A DNA stretch of 64,000 nt from Mariniphaga anaerophila (GCF_900129025.1 NZ_FQUM01000005.1:1-64000), one strand, 5' to 3'; numbered from the stretch's first letter, positions 51,224-61,806 are shown. The notes: a model not told the origin generated them from the letters alone. Numbers and translations are program-made.

Positions 51224-51892
51224 ATGGAGCAAAAAAAAACAATTTCAGAAACGAAAAAATATGTACGGCAAATACTGGAAAACGACGGTTCGGGGCATGA
51301 TTGGTGGCACATTTTTCGGGTAAGAAACCTGGCTCTAAAAATCGCAAGCATGGAAGGAGGAGATCTGTTTTTGATTGAAATGGCTGCATTGCTTCACGAT
51401 ATTGATGACTGGAAAATTTCGGGCGGCACAAATACTGGTAACGCAAAAAGATGGCTGCAAGAAGTAAATGTATCGCCGGCAACAGCCACAAAAATTATCG
51501 AGATAATCGACCAGGTTTCTTTTAAAGGAGCAGGAGTGGACACCACCCCGACAATACCTGAAGCGAAAATTGTGCAGGACGCAGACCGGCTGGATGCCAT
51601 TGGCGCCATCGGAATTGCGCGCACATTTGCTTACGGAGGAAATAAAGGAAGACTTATTTTCAACCCCGAAATTAAACCAGAAAAACATGATGACTTTGAC
51701 CAATACAAGAAAAGCACCGGGCCAACCATCAATCATTTTTACGAAAAATTGCTGTTGCTAAAAGACAGGCTGAACACAAAAACGGCAAAAAGCATGGCTT
51801 TAAAACGACATCAGTTTATGGAACTTTTCCTGGATAAATTTTTTGGAGAATGGTACGAGAATGAGGAGACACAGAATCGTTTTTTATCGTAA
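51224..51892 (+). CDS. HD-domain phosphohydrolase
   Basis: A 222-residue cytoplasmic protein of the HD superfamily. First His in SGHDWWHIFRVRNLA, HD pair in LLHDIDDWK and distal Asp in VQDADRLDAIGAIGIART. The latter string is typical of the YpgQ/YedJ group, which hydrolyses nucleotides or related phosphoesters. I start at the ATG before EQKKTISE; a TTG five codons upstream is possible. A VOC gene follows after 24 bases on the same strand. Confidence 0.9.
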   Translation: MEQKKTISETKKYVRQILENDGSGHDWWHIFRVRNLALKIASMEGGDLFLIEMAALLHDIDDWKISGGTNTGNAKRWLQEVNVSPATATKIIEIIDQVSFKGAGVDTTPTIPEAKIVQDADRLDAIGAIGIARTFAYGGNKGRLIFNPEIKPEKHDDFDQYKKSTGPTINHFYEKLLLLKDRLNTKTAKSMALKRHQFMELFLDKFFGEWYENEETQNRFLS

Positions 51893-51916
51893 ATTTGATT
51901 TTTAATCACCAAGAAT

Positions 51917-52306
51917 ATGAAAATCGATCATCTTGCCATATGGACCTACAACCTTGAAAGACTGAGAAATTTCTACATGCGTTTTTTTGATGCTTCGTCA
52001 ACCGATGTGTACTACAACCACTCAAAAGAATTCCGGTCCTACTTTTTGTTGTTTGACAGCGATTGCCGACTGGAAATTATGGAAATGCCGAATGTTGCCA
52101 AATCGAAAAACGACCCGCATAAGCACTACATCGGAGTAGCTCATTTTGCCATAAAAGTCGGCAGTAAAGCCGAAGTGGATAAACTGACAGAACGGATCAG
52201 GAGCGACGGGTTTACGGTTGCCTGCGAACCACGTACTACCGGCGATGGGTACTACGAAAGTGTTGTGCTCGATCCGGAGGGGAACCGGGTAGAAATTGTA
52301 GCCTAA
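51917..52306 (+). CDS. VOC family (glyoxalase-like) protein
   Basis: A 129-residue protein with two beta-alpha-beta-beta-beta repeats. His in KIDHLAIWTYN, Glu in RLEIMEMP, His in VAHFAIKVG and Glu in NRVEIVA are in the metal-ligand positions of glyoxalase-fold enzymes. Related proteins act as lyases, dioxygenases or resistance proteins; the exact role is not evident. Likely co-transcribed with the HD gene. Confidence 0.88.
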   Translation: MKIDHLAIWTYNLERLRNFYMRFFDASSTDVYYNHSKEFRSYFLLFDSDCRLEIMEMPNVAKSKNDPHKHYIGVAHFAIKVGSKAEVDKLTERIRSDGFTVACEPRTTGDGYYESVVLDPEGNRVEIVA

Positions 52307-52322
52307 CTGCTTATCGAAAACA

Positions 52323-52362
52323 AAAATGCCAGGACTAACAACTGTCAATCCCGGCATTTTGC
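52323..52362 (+). terminator. intrinsic terminator after VOC gene
   Basis: AAAATGCCAGGA, 14-base loop, TCCCGGCATTTT. An 8-bp perfect stem extended by 3 pairs past one mismatch, ending in four T. It may also serve the convergent GHL10 gene. Confidence 0.75.
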
Positions 52363-52383
52363 ATAAACACTATCAATAACGAA

Positions 52384-53661
52384 TTACTCGTTTTCGTACC
52401 TGTCAATTCCTTTTTTCAACTCGTCCCAAAGGTCGAATTCAATAACCTGAACAATATCAAAAACCACCAATCCTTCTGAATCTTTCAAACACAAATAGGC
52501 AGCTTCTTCCATTGTATCGTAGTTTAGGGCATAAATACTTCCGTACATTTTACATGCACCGTCGATAATTGTTTTCCCTTTTGACAAGGCATATTCAATC
52601 GACTCCGGATTATCCATTCCATAAACATCATTCAGGTAGGCGCCATTCATAAAAGCATCCAAATGCTCTGCAAAACCGGCATTTTTATACCCCGAAGATG
52701 CCCACGAAGTATAAATCATCGAGGGATCGTAACTTTTGCTTCCCCAGTTTTGTCCTTGCGGATAAAGGGCATGATGCCATGATGCAGCCCAGTACTGAAG
52801 TTCAATTTCAGGGTTTACTTTTTTTATGGTATTCTTTGCTCTTTCAATAAAATCGTGAATAACCATTGCACGAAATTCGAACCATTTTTTGGCATGTTTT
52901 CCCAAAATACGCGAGGTGCCTTCCCACCTGAAAATATCTGACGGGAAATTCGCAACTTCCTCTCCAATGTATTTCTCGAATGCCACTTTTGAAGCTTCTG
53001 AAAAATCGCTCTCTATTCCCGAGTAGCGGCAATAATCCAAAACATACCCGTCAACATCGTAATTTTCAACAATTTCTTTTACAAAACTCAGCGCGTATTC
53101 CTGCGATTCGGGCAGCAGCGGATTTAAAAACACAGCTACTTTAGATGGGTCGTCTTTTATATCAATCATTCCGTTTGGCGTGTATTCAATGGAAGTCAAC
53201 CCATCAAATTTATCAGACCTAAACGCAGGCCCCTCTTTGGTTGACGGGCGCCCTACAGGAAAAATTGTGGTAGACACCGTAACTTTCATATCCCGTTTTT
53301 TTGCCTCATCAATAAAAAACTGAAGGTAATCCCAGTCCCGTTCAATTTTGGTGTTTCCAACCTTGGTCAGCGGTTGCATGAGGGTAGTTTTAGAGTAAAG
53401 CACATCGCCGTAAATCGGACGCACATCAACTACTACTGTGTTAAACCCGGCTGCTTTTGTTTTATCGAGATAATAAACGATGCTGTCCTGACTGCCAAAT
53501 CTCTTAAAATTGGCTTCCGCGTCAAACCACATAATTTTGGGTTTTTCCACCTTCTGTTTGTCTTCTTTATTTTCTACTTTTTCATTTTTATCCGCACAGG
53601 AAAAAAGCAGGAAAATACCGGCAAAAAGGCACATCAATTTCGTTCTGTTCATTTTATTCAT
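52384..53661 (-). CDS. GHL10-type glycoside hydrolase-like lipoprotein (DUF187)
   Basis: A 425-residue protein with a lipoprotein signal (CLFAGIFLLFSC) and a TIM-barrel-like body: FNTVVVDVRPIYGDVLY, RDMKVTVSTTIFP and YDVDGYVLDYCRY in the usual strand order of GHL10/DUF187 (FenI-like) proteins. These are thought to act on polysaccharides or glycoconjugates at the cell surface; catalytic residues are not established. The Asp in VLDYCRY is a candidate. Last gene of the SusCD locus and probably its enzyme. Start may be the first or fourth codon Met. Confidence 0.83.
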   Translation of the reverse strand: MNKMNRTKLMCLFAGIFLLFSCADKNEKVENKEDKQKVEKPKIMWFDAEANFKRFGSQDSIVYYLDKTKAAGFNTVVVDVRPIYGDVLYSKTTLMQPLTKVGNTKIERDWDYLQFFIDEAKKRDMKVTVSTTIFPVGRPSTKEGPAFRSDKFDGLTSIEYTPNGMIDIKDDPSKVAVFLNPLLPESQEYALSFVKEIVENYDVDGYVLDYCRYSGIESDFSEASKVAFEKYIGEEVANFPSDIFRWEGTSRILGKHAKKWFEFRAMVIHDFIERAKNTIKKVNPEIELQYWAASWHHALYPQGQNWGSKSYDPSMIYTSWASSGYKNAGFAEHLDAFMNGAYLNDVYGMDNPESIEYALSKGKTIIDGACKMYGSIYALNYDTMEEAAYLCLKDSEGLVVFDIVQVIEFDLWDELKKGIDRYENE

Positions 53662-53782
53662 TTAAATTTTATCCGGAATAAAAGTTTTTTCTGAAAAGCT
53701 TTTAACCCGGAAATTCTGATTACAAAAAAAGAGGCAAAGCAAGTGTTAAAAATCCTGCTTCACCTCTGCTAAAAGCTCTTTT

Positions 53783-55204
53783 CTATTTACTTGAAGTTCC
53801 GATATTGGTTAACTCGTAAGCGAATACTCCGGTATTCATTCCCAATACATAAACAAGTGCGGTTTTCCCGTCGTCCTGTACCTGTACTGCAATGTCTCCG
53901 GCATCGCCTGCGCTTAAAAACACAGCGTCTTCCACCAGCGGATTCAGTTTTGCATATTTTTCTGCGTCTGCTTTTCCGGCACCAATTAATGCAGGATCGT
54001 CCAGGCAGAAAATCAACAGCCTGAAATTGCCGGGCCAGCTGGCGGTGGTAAGTGCCAGGTATTTTGAATGGTTGAATTCGAAGTAAGTGGCGTTTCCAAT
54101 AATTTTATTGAAAAAGTTGGAGTTGGCGGGGTCGGTTACAAACGGTGTGGTTCCGGCTTTTCCCGAATATGCAATTTTAGGAGGGAATCCCAACATGGCA
54201 GCTACATAAGGAGTGCGTCCTGTTTTTGACATGGCGACTGCCTTTCCGCTCCAGACTGTTCCAATTCCTGTGTTGAACACCTCAATTTCTTCAGACGGAA
54301 CACCTCCACTTACCGAAATTCGTACTGCTCTGTCGTCGGCACTTCCCCGTCCGTCGATGTCGAGCATTATTTGGGCATCTCCACTGGTTGACCCCCAAAT
54401 TGAAGCTTTCAGCCCAATTCCATGATTTCCGGTAGCCGGAATTTTGGATGTTGGCAGTTCGTAATATATTTCCGGCGCTTCTGCGAGGCCGTTGATCCAA
54501 CGGTAAATTTTAAGCGTTGGAGTAGTTGATGCAGAAAAACTAACAAAAGTGGTAGCTAACAGCACCCCGTCTTCGTCGGCAAATATTTCGTAAAAGCTTT
54601 CGCCTTCGGGCATCGGAATTGTTTTTTCGATTTTTTCGCCGGTCAGTTTATTGTAAACCAAAAGTGGTCCGTCCAGAGCATTTACAATAAGCTCGTCGCC
54701 AACAACTGCACACGCACGTTGTTTCCCGCTGGTCCAGCCGCCCAACTCATCTTTAGTGAGTTCAAACAGTTTTTCGTATCGCCCAAATCCTCTTTCCAGT
54801 TCGGCAAAAGGAACCTGATATATTTTTAAAACCAACGCGCATTCAGCAGTTGTTTTTCCGTCTGGTGCCACAATCGAAACATCAACTGGTTCGGTAAGGT
54901 CTTTTACTCCTGTTACTGAAGGAATCAGTTTTGCGCCACTTGGAAGAGCTGCCGAAATTTGCCAGTCGGTAAAAGTGGGCGCTTCCTGATCCGGGTAATA
55001 AGTAACATCAAAATACACAGTATCTTTATTTTCGGAGTAAACTCCCTGGTAAATCTGGCCGCGGCCCGATAAACTTCCGTAGTCGAACTTTTGTATTTGA
55101 ATGGAAGCAAACTCCGCTTTGTTGCTGTACAGAACTTCCTCTTCCTGACAAGAAAACAGAAAGGCCAGCAAAACAATTAAATATGAGATTCTTATATTCT
55201 TCAT
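53783..55204 (-). CDS. DUF5018/DUF4623-like surface lipoprotein of the SusCD locus
   Basis: A 473-residue lipoprotein (signal ending VLLAFLFSC). Residues ~20-135 form an Ig-like DUF5018 domain (KAEFASIQIQKFDYG, VSIVAPDGKTTAECALVLKI). The rest is a beta-propeller-like region with repeated strands (LIVNALDGPLLVYNKLTGEK, VLLATTFVSFSAS). In similar loci such a protein, encoded after susD, is a surface glycan- or protein-binding factor (SusE-like position). Spacing to susD is 38 bases. ATG before KNIRISYL chosen; a longer start would give an unlikely N-terminus. Confidence 0.78.
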   Translation of the reverse strand: MKNIRISYLIVLLAFLFSCQEEEVLYSNKAEFASIQIQKFDYGSLSGRGQIYQGVYSENKDTVYFDVTYYPDQEAPTFTDWQISAALPSGAKLIPSVTGVKDLTEPVDVSIVAPDGKTTAECALVLKIYQVPFAELERGFGRYEKLFELTKDELGGWTSGKQRACAVVGDELIVNALDGPLLVYNKLTGEKIEKTIPMPEGESFYEIFADEDGVLLATTFVSFSASTTPTLKIYRWINGLAEAPEIYYELPTSKIPATGNHGIGLKASIWGSTSGDAQIMLDIDGRGSADDRAVRISVSGGVPSEEIEVFNTGIGTVWSGKAVAMSKTGRTPYVAAMLGFPPKIAYSGKAGTTPFVTDPANSNFFNKIIGNATYFEFNHSKYLALTTASWPGNFRLLIFCLDDPALIGAGKADAEKYAKLNPLVEDAVFLSAGDAGDIAVQVQDDGKTALVYVLGMNTGVFAYELTNIGTSSK

Positions 55205-55242
55205 AGTTGTAATTTTTCTTTGAATTTTGAAAATCATTTTTA

Positions 55243-56868
55243 TTACCACGGAAATGTTTGTTCGCAAAGCGAGTTATTCCTGATTTCGAGCTGAGGGATT
55301 GGTATTTTGTAATATTTTTCAGGGAAATAGCGGTCGTCGCTTTCTATTTCAGTAACCTGATAATCCCAGTTGCCTTCTTCGTTTTTAGTAATTTTTACTC
55401 CGTGTGCCCGCTTTCCGTTAATAATTTCTTCGGCGCGTTTCCATCTTCTGATATCCCAGTAGCGGTGGCCTTCAAAAGCCAGTTCGAGCATTCTTTCAGT
55501 TTCCAAATCACTCATAAAAATATCCAGCGAAGAGTTGCTTTGGCGTGGAGCAAGGTACCCGCCCCTGGTTCTTACCCGATTCAGGTATTCATAACCTTTG
55601 GCAATATCTCCGCTTTGAGCATGTGCCTCGGCAAGGTTCAGAAGCACTTCGGCAAAACGAAGTTCAACCCAATAAGTGTCACTTCCTTTGTCAACATCTT
55701 CGTTTCCTTCTTCCATGTATTTTTTCATAAAATATCCGGTAACGCAGCCGGTGTTGTTAGAACTGAAATCATATTCCATAAACCCGTCGGCACCGCCAAC
55801 AAAAGTTTCAATTTTTCTGCCGTTCCAGTTAGCACCGTTATATAAAACAGACGCATAAAACCGTGGCTCTCTGTTGGCGTAAGGATTTTGGCTGTGTTCC
55901 GGGTTATTCCAGTCGAAGTTTTCGTATTTGCCGTCAACCTCTATTTGGTAGTGTTTTACCAGTTCTTCAGTCGGGCATGCCCAGCCACCCCGGTTGGCAA
56001 AGTCTCCGGTTGGTCCGAAATAACGATCGAAATAATGTACATAATCCGGTTTCTTAAACAATACGGGCAGAATAATTTCGCTGCTCGCTTTATTCTTGAA
56101 AATGTTGGCATATTGAGATTCCAGCGAGTAGCCCAGATCTTCCACCTTTTTCCCGGCCCAGATTACGTCATCGTAACGTTCAGCATATAATGCACAGCGT
56201 GTTAACAGGGCGTAAGCGGCTCCGGCGGTAATTCTTCCAAAATTTTCGCTGCTCCATTTGTGAGGCGCTAAAGTTTCGGCAACGTCTTTCAGTTCGTTAA
56301 TTACAAAGTCCCATGATTCTTTTTCGCTTATCCGCGCTTTGTTGGCATCTTTGGCGTTATCCAGACCGCCGTCGGCTCCCGAGTTTTCGGTTCTGAGAAT
56401 AATGCCGCCATGATTTCTGATTAGCTGATAATAAAGGAAAGCTCTCATAAAACGAACTTCGGCTTTTCTTACGGCAATAAAATCGGGGTCAAAATCTCCG
56501 GCCATTGTTTCCACGTCGTGCAAAAATTCGTTCTGCAGTTTAATCCGGTCGTAGTTTCCCCATTCGCTGAGTGCCCCGTTATTCGGAGTAATATAATTTT
56601 CCTGCAAAAGAACTTTATTCTGAAATGTATTTCCATCAATATTATTTACGCTGTATTTCAAAATATCGGACAAGCCGTCAGACATTTGCAGCGAGTGTAT
56701 TTCCGCATTATCTCGCAGAGCTGCATAAAAGCCTTTTACGTACATATCCAATGCTTTTTCGTTCTCCCAAACAACACCGTTGGAATAGCGGTCGCCAGGC
56801 TCCACTTCCAAATCGCTGCAGGAAGTTACAATTAGCAATATGCTCAGGAAAAAAACTATTTTTTTCAT
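55243..56868 (-). CDS. SusD/RagB-type nutrient-binding lipoprotein
   Basis: A 541-residue outer-membrane lipoprotein (signal FFLSILLIVTSC) with tetratricopeptide-like helices, as in SusD: VRFMRAFLYYQLIRNHGG, ESWDFVINELKDVAE, TAGAAYALLTRCALYA, and the C-terminal ETERMLELAFEGHRYWDIRRWK, the family signature. It forms the lid over the SusC pore and binds the nutrient outside the cell. It lies 45 bases downstream of susC. Confidence 0.95.
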   Translation of the reverse strand: MKKIVFFLSILLIVTSCSDLEVEPGDRYSNGVVWENEKALDMYVKGFYAALRDNAEIHSLQMSDGLSDILKYSVNNIDGNTFQNKVLLQENYITPNNGALSEWGNYDRIKLQNEFLHDVETMAGDFDPDFIAVRKAEVRFMRAFLYYQLIRNHGGIILRTENSGADGGLDNAKDANKARISEKESWDFVINELKDVAETLAPHKWSSENFGRITAGAAYALLTRCALYAERYDDVIWAGKKVEDLGYSLESQYANIFKNKASSEIILPVLFKKPDYVHYFDRYFGPTGDFANRGGWACPTEELVKHYQIEVDGKYENFDWNNPEHSQNPYANREPRFYASVLYNGANWNGRKIETFVGGADGFMEYDFSSNNTGCVTGYFMKKYMEEGNEDVDKGSDTYWVELRFAEVLLNLAEAHAQSGDIAKGYEYLNRVRTRGGYLAPRQSNSSLDIFMSDLETERMLELAFEGHRYWDIRRWKRAEEIINGKRAHGVKITKNEEGNWDYQVTEIESDDRYFPEKYYKIPIPQLEIRNNSLCEQTFPW

Positions 56869-56913
56869 CGTCATAAACTTTAATTTTTTAGATATCATAC
56901 TTTCAGTTATGGG

Positions 56914-59900
56914 TTAAAAAGTAACATTTACACCAATGTCAAATGTTTTTTGCTGCGGGTAGTAACCGTTGGTATTGCTTGGCATTTCCGGATCCATAAA
57001 ATCCAGATGATCCCAGGTAAGCAGGTTGGTTCCCGAAACATAAACCCTTAGTCTTTCCATATTCATTGTTGAAGCTATTCGTTTTGGAACAGTGTATCCG
57101 AGCGTCAGCTGTTTCAAACGCAGGTACGAACCGTCAACAACCCACCAGTCGCTGGTCCAGCCGTTGTTTCCGTTCCATGCTTCACCCAGCCTGGGGTATC
57201 TGGCGTTGGTATTTTCCGGCGTCCATGAATTTTCTACCAGGTAGTAAGGAGAGTTTCCTCCACCATAAAATGCACGGGCAAATTCGGTCTGATCCATAAC
57301 TCCGTTGGGGTACAACCCAGAAATTATTACATCGCAAATGGCAGCGCCCTGAAGCTGAAAGCTGGCATCAAATCCTTTCCATTGCAAATCTCCCGAAAGA
57401 GAATAAACCATTTCAGGAATAGACGAGCGGGCAATGCGTTTCTGGTCGTAGTAATCGATTTTACCGTCTCCGTTCAAATCCTCATACATAAGGTCGCCAA
57501 GGCGCTGAACACCACCCGGGCCGGTCGGACGATTAATCAACTGTTCTTCGGTTTGATACAAACCGGTTGCATGAAATCCGTAAATTCCGCCAATTGGTTG
57601 TCCTATAATATTTTGCCACGATGGAATATTAGCCTGCTGTGTTCTTTCCAGCACTTTATTGCGCGCCCATGAAACATTTCCTGAAAGGTTGTAGTGCAAC
57701 TTTCCAATACTATTCTGATGCCCCAACAACAGCTCCATCCCTTTTGCTGCTACCGCTCCGGAGTTTTCAATGGTTTGGAAATTATTTGCAATTGATGGCG
57801 GATAAAGTCCTCCGACTTCCTGAAGAATGTCGTGGGTGTATTTATAGAAAGCATCAAATTCGAAAGAGAGCAGTCCCTTCCAGGCAACAAAATCGACACC
57901 ACCGTTTACGGTACGTGTTTTTTCCCAGGTTAAATTGTAACTGGGAACCGAGTTTGTTGAGTACAAAACGTACTGCGGACTAACTGTTTCGCCAAATGCG
58001 TATGCCGGTGTATCTGTTAAATTAAAAAACCTTTTATACAGGAAAGCGTCGATATTGTCGCGCCCCAGTTCTCCGGCAGATGCCCTGATTTTTAACCGGT
58101 CTACGTTAGGAAATGCGTCTTTAAAAAAGTTTTCTTCTGAAAGAACCCATCCCAAAGAAACAGACGGGAAAAATCCCCAACGATAGTCTTCATGAAATTT
58201 GTATGAACCATCGTACCTGCCGGCAAATTCAAAAAGGTATTTATCGGCAAAACCATAATTCAAACGGGTTACATACCCTGCAACCTGGGTTTCGGAGCTT
58301 TCTCCCCGAATTGAGTTAGGAACATCTTCCTGCGCAAACGAAAGTTCAGGAATAGCATTCAGTAAAAACCTCCTGCGTTGCGCCTGAAAACTTGAGCCGT
58401 TGCCTTCGTTGTATTCATACAAAAACAGAGCGCCAAAATTATGGTTGCCAAACTTTTTGTTGTACTCAACTGACGGACGGGTTAAAAGCCTGCTTCCGTT
58501 TGATGCCGACTGGAACAGCGATGAATATTCAGATGTTCCGTAGGCGCGGCTTACTACATATTTACCGGTTGCCGGTGTGTATTTTGCAACATTATAAGTG
58601 TCAAGAAAATTGCGTTGTTCATGAAAATCCTGGTCGTAGGCAAAAAAGAATTTAACGTTTAACCCTTCTACAAACGGAACAGAATACTGAATTGATGCAG
58701 AACTTTCAAAAATGTACCGGTCAATTTTATTGAACCCGCTTTGGGTAGCTGCGGCAACAGCATTAAAAGTAGCGGCTCCGTCGCCGGTGGCAGTAGGCAG
58801 CCCGTTGTATTCGCGGGGAATAACCGGCAACGCACGGATAGCCTGGGTAATCGGGCTGAATTCGTTATTTGGCGCAATGGAAAATCCCGGGTTAATTGTA
58901 TTCTCCTTTCTTCCGGAAACATTCAATGCAAGTTTAATATCTTTGGTAATATCCATATCGATATTAGACCGCAGGTTGTATCGTTTGTATTCAGTGTTGG
59001 GAATAATACCCGACTGATCCCACACACCGCCGGCAACATAGTATTGTACTTTTTCATTTCCTCCGGTAGCAGAAATATTGTGTCTCCAGGTTCCGCCGTA
59101 GTCTTTAAACAAAGAACCAAGCCAGTCTGTGTTTCCCAGAACGCCGTCGGGGTCGCCGTTGGCTATTTTTTCAATATCCGATTCATCAAAATATCCGGTT
59201 TCCCCATCCAGTTCCCTGGCTTTATTGTGCCAATAAGCATAATCAACACCATTTAAAAACTTAGGAAAACGGGTGTTGGTCGAAAAAGAAAATGATCCGT
59301 CGTACGAGATGGTTGCCTTTTTGTTGGCAGATCCTCTTTTTGTAGTAATCAAAACAACACCATGCGCAGCACGCACTCCATAAACAGCAGCAGCGGCAGC
59401 ATCTTTTAGTATTGAAACACTTTTAATGTCATTTGGGTCGATGGTATTAAAGTTCCTTTCCACGCCATCCACCAGAATCAGCGGAGAAGAATCGTTGAAA
59501 GTTCCGAAACCACGAATAATAATGGTAGACTGGTCGCTGCCCGGCTGCCCCGAAGTTTGCCTTGAAATTAACCCCGGAAGTTTTCCGGTTAACATGCTAC
59601 TTACATTTGCTTTAGGCGCTTTCATCAGTTCTTCTGACGAAATCTGAGCCACAGAACCTGTAACATGCGCTTTTTTCTGAATGCCGTATCCTACCACAAC
59701 AACTTCGTCTACACCAATGGATTCTTCTTCCATTACAACGTTGATATTGGTTTTTCCATCAACAGTAATTTCCTGCGTTTTCATTCCCACAAACGAAAAC
59801 ACCAAAGTTGTTTGAGAAGGAATGTTAACGAGTGAATAATCTCCTTCTGCATTGGTGACAGTTCCGTGGGTTGTGCCTTTAATGGCTACGGTAACGCCCG

Positions 59901-60360
59901 GGAGCGGCTGGCCAGAGGCATCAGTAATTTTCCCTGTTATCGTGTTTTGCTGAACGCCGGATTCGGAACTGCTGCCGGTACTTTCCTGCGGATTATTGTT
60001 GCGGGTAAGTACAATCAACGACTGGTTTGCAAAATCATAACTTACAGGCTGCCCTCTGAAAATCTCTTTCAGAATTTGCTCAACGGTAGCTTCGCGGGCA
60101 GTAACAGTAACTTTGCGTTCTACATCAACCTGTTCGCGCAGAAAAAAGAAACGGAAATCGCTTTGTTCTTCAATTTGCCGCAATACTTCCACAACCTGTT
60201 TGTTTTCCGCTTTAAACGAAAACCTGGTGGACTGCGAGTAAACACTGGCTGACACCTGCATTAGAGAAAGGAACAGAATAAAGACTGTCAATTTCATGGT
60301 TAAAACTATTTTTTTTGCTTTTCCGCAACGCGAAAAAGGCGTAACACAGAATTTTTTCAT
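56914..60360 (-). CDS. SusC/RagA-type TonB-linked transporter with STN domain
   Basis: A 1148-residue outer-membrane transporter. Domains in order: signal peptide (~17-43), STN domain (~48-110, FSFKAENKQVVEVLRQIEEQ), carboxypeptidase-like domain (~138-215, GKITDASGQPLPGVTVAIKG), TonB-box and plug (DEVVVVGYGIQKKAHVTGSV to VLITTKRG, ~222-345), then a 22-strand barrel ending FDIGVNVTF. The STN domain contacts a FecR anti-sigma factor, and one is encoded just upstream, so this protein both imports and signals. Substrate is unknown; the co-encoded GHL10 enzyme suggests a glycan or glycoconjugate. Confidence 0.95.
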   Translation of the reverse strand: MKKFCVTPFSRCGKAKKIVLTMKLTVFILFLSLMQVSASVYSQSTRFSFKAENKQVVEVLRQIEEQSDFRFFFLREQVDVERKVTVTAREATVEQILKEIFRGQPVSYDFANQSLIVLTRNNNPQESTGSSSESGVQQNTITGKITDASGQPLPGVTVAIKGTTHGTVTNAEGDYSLVNIPSQTTLVFSFVGMKTQEITVDGKTNINVVMEEESIGVDEVVVVGYGIQKKAHVTGSVAQISSEELMKAPKANVSSMLTGKLPGLISRQTSGQPGSDQSTIIIRGFGTFNDSSPLILVDGVERNFNTIDPNDIKSVSILKDAAAAAVYGVRAAHGVVLITTKRGSANKKATISYDGSFSFSTNTRFPKFLNGVDYAYWHNKARELDGETGYFDESDIEKIANGDPDGVLGNTDWLGSLFKDYGGTWRHNISATGGNEKVQYYVAGGVWDQSGIIPNTEYKRYNLRSNIDMDITKDIKLALNVSGRKENTINPGFSIAPNNEFSPITQAIRALPVIPREYNGLPTATGDGAATFNAVAAATQSGFNKIDRYIFESSASIQYSVPFVEGLNVKFFFAYDQDFHEQRNFLDTYNVAKYTPATGKYVVSRAYGTSEYSSLFQSASNGSRLLTRPSVEYNKKFGNHNFGALFLYEYNEGNGSSFQAQRRRFLLNAIPELSFAQEDVPNSIRGESSETQVAGYVTRLNYGFADKYLFEFAGRYDGSYKFHEDYRWGFFPSVSLGWVLSEENFFKDAFPNVDRLKIRASAGELGRDNIDAFLYKRFFNLTDTPAYAFGETVSPQYVLYSTNSVPSYNLTWEKTRTVNGGVDFVAWKGLLSFEFDAFYKYTHDILQEVGGLYPPSIANNFQTIENSGAVAAKGMELLLGHQNSIGKLHYNLSGNVSWARNKVLERTQQANIPSWQNIIGQPIGGIYGFHATGLYQTEEQLINRPTGPGGVQRLGDLMYEDLNGDGKIDYYDQKRIARSSIPEMVYSLSGDLQWKGFDASFQLQGAAICDVIISGLYPNGVMDQTEFARAFYGGGNSPYYLVENSWTPENTNARYPRLGEAWNGNNGWTSDWWVVDGSYLRLKQLTLGYTVPKRIASTMNMERLRVYVSGTNLLTWDHLDFMDPEMPSNTNGYYPQQKTFDIGVNVTF

Positions 60361-60511
60361 ACTTTTAATTGTTTTGATTAATAGCTTGCTGGTGGCTTGC
60401 CCACCATTTTCTTCGAAACAATCCGGGCCGCTCGGTGTTACAGCACCTTTCGGCCTGCTTTTTTAGGTGATTTATTAGCTGGATCAGACTAAATTTCACC
60501 GGTTCATCATT

Positions 60512-61528
60512 TCATTTTCCCTCTTTTTTTGAAGTTTCACTCGTTGTTATTTCAATGGTCTGTCCAACTACTTTATAGTCAATGGCAATCATCTTTTTCA
60601 GAATATCCATCAACTCAATAAGGCTTTCGCCCTGAAACGCAGCATCGCAATGGTAATTCAGAACGCTGTCGTCCTTAATCACGAATTCAACGCCATATTT
60701 TCGTTCCAGCAACACAATCAGCTCTTTTAGCGGCATGTTTACCAAAATCAGCTTATTGTCTTTCCAGGCAGTAAACCATTTCGGATTTACCTGCTGTATT
60801 TCGGGCTTGCCTGAACCGCCCGACAAGGCCAGTTGCTGACCGGGATTCAGAACAAAATCGCGGTTAATCTGACTGTTTTTATCTGAGGAGATAACCACTT
60901 CTCCTTCTTCAAGAGTTGTGGTAACCCTGTTCTCGCTTTTATAGGCTTTCACGTTAAATTTCGTTCCGGTAACCTGCACATTGTACAGGGGAGTGTGTAC
61001 CACAAAAGGCCGTTTTTTATCCCGCTCCACCTGAAACCAGGCCTCGCCGTCAAGAAAAACTTCGCGTGGATTTCTTTTGCTGTTTACACTGTATTTTATG
61101 TCGGAGCCCGAATTCAGAAAAATAGTGGTGCCATCGGGCAGTTCCAATTCAGAAACCGATCCCAGGGGAGAATGTGCCGTGTAAAAAACCGGCGCTTCTC
61201 TGGTAACGCGGGAAGTAACAAAAACGCCCAGCAATAACCCGATAACAAGTGCAGCAGCAATACGCATTCCCATATTCAGATAGCGAATTTTCGCTTTTTT
61301 CTGTCGTTCCTGTTTTTTTATAGTAGTCCAGATATTGGCAAATATTTTTTTCAGGTTTGGCGAAGATGCCTCTGAAGCGTTCCATCCTTCCAGCTCTTTT
61401 ACCAGTTCATCTTTCAGCGCATACTCTATCTCCGGCTGGTGAAAAAGCGACAACATCTCCTGCCTGCTTTCTATTCCGGCATTTTCGGTGTTCCCTCTTT
61501 TCAGAATATTTTTAATCTGATTCTCCAT
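60512..61528 (-). CDS. FecR family anti-sigma factor
   Basis: A 338-residue inner-membrane protein. The cytoplasmic N-terminal part (1-88) should bind the sigma factor, followed by one helix (~90-108, MRIAAALVIGLLLGVFVTS). The periplasmic FecR domain (~115-215) holds SVSELELPDGTTIFLNSGS and GEAWFQVERD. The C-terminal DUF4974 domain (~255-325, LILVNMPLKELIVLLERKYG) is the part that meets the STN domain of SusC. It lies between the ECF sigma gene and susC. Confidence 0.94.
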   Translation of the reverse strand: MENQIKNILKRGNTENAGIESRQEMLSLFHQPEIEYALKDELVKELEGWNASEASSPNLKKIFANIWTTIKKQERQKKAKIRYLNMGMRIAAALVIGLLLGVFVTSRVTREAPVFYTAHSPLGSVSELELPDGTTIFLNSGSDIKYSVNSKRNPREVFLDGEAWFQVERDKKRPFVVHTPLYNVQVTGTKFNVKAYKSENRVTTTLEEGEVVISSDKNSQINRDFVLNPGQQLALSGGSGKPEIQQVNPKWFTAWKDNKLILVNMPLKELIVLLERKYGVEFVIKDDSVLNYHCDAAFQGESLIELMDILKKMIAIDYKVVGQTIEITTSETSKKEGK

Positions 61529-61806
61529 TTTCTTTTTTGGTTGTTAGTAATACGAATAGGTTATCGGATATACTCACCCGATTTTTCATTTTGATAGTTA
61601 TCGGTCGTAAATATTATTGGCATTCTCCTCTTTTAACCTCAAAAAGGCTCTAGCACAAAGCGGAAACAATACATTCTGGTCATCCGGAATAAGCTCATTC
61701 AGATGAGCGAAAAAACTTCATTTTCCCGCTAAACAAGTTGTCAAAAAGTTGTTCTATGGTTTAAGATGATTCCGACCGGACCGGCCATTTATTACAACGC
61801 CAAACA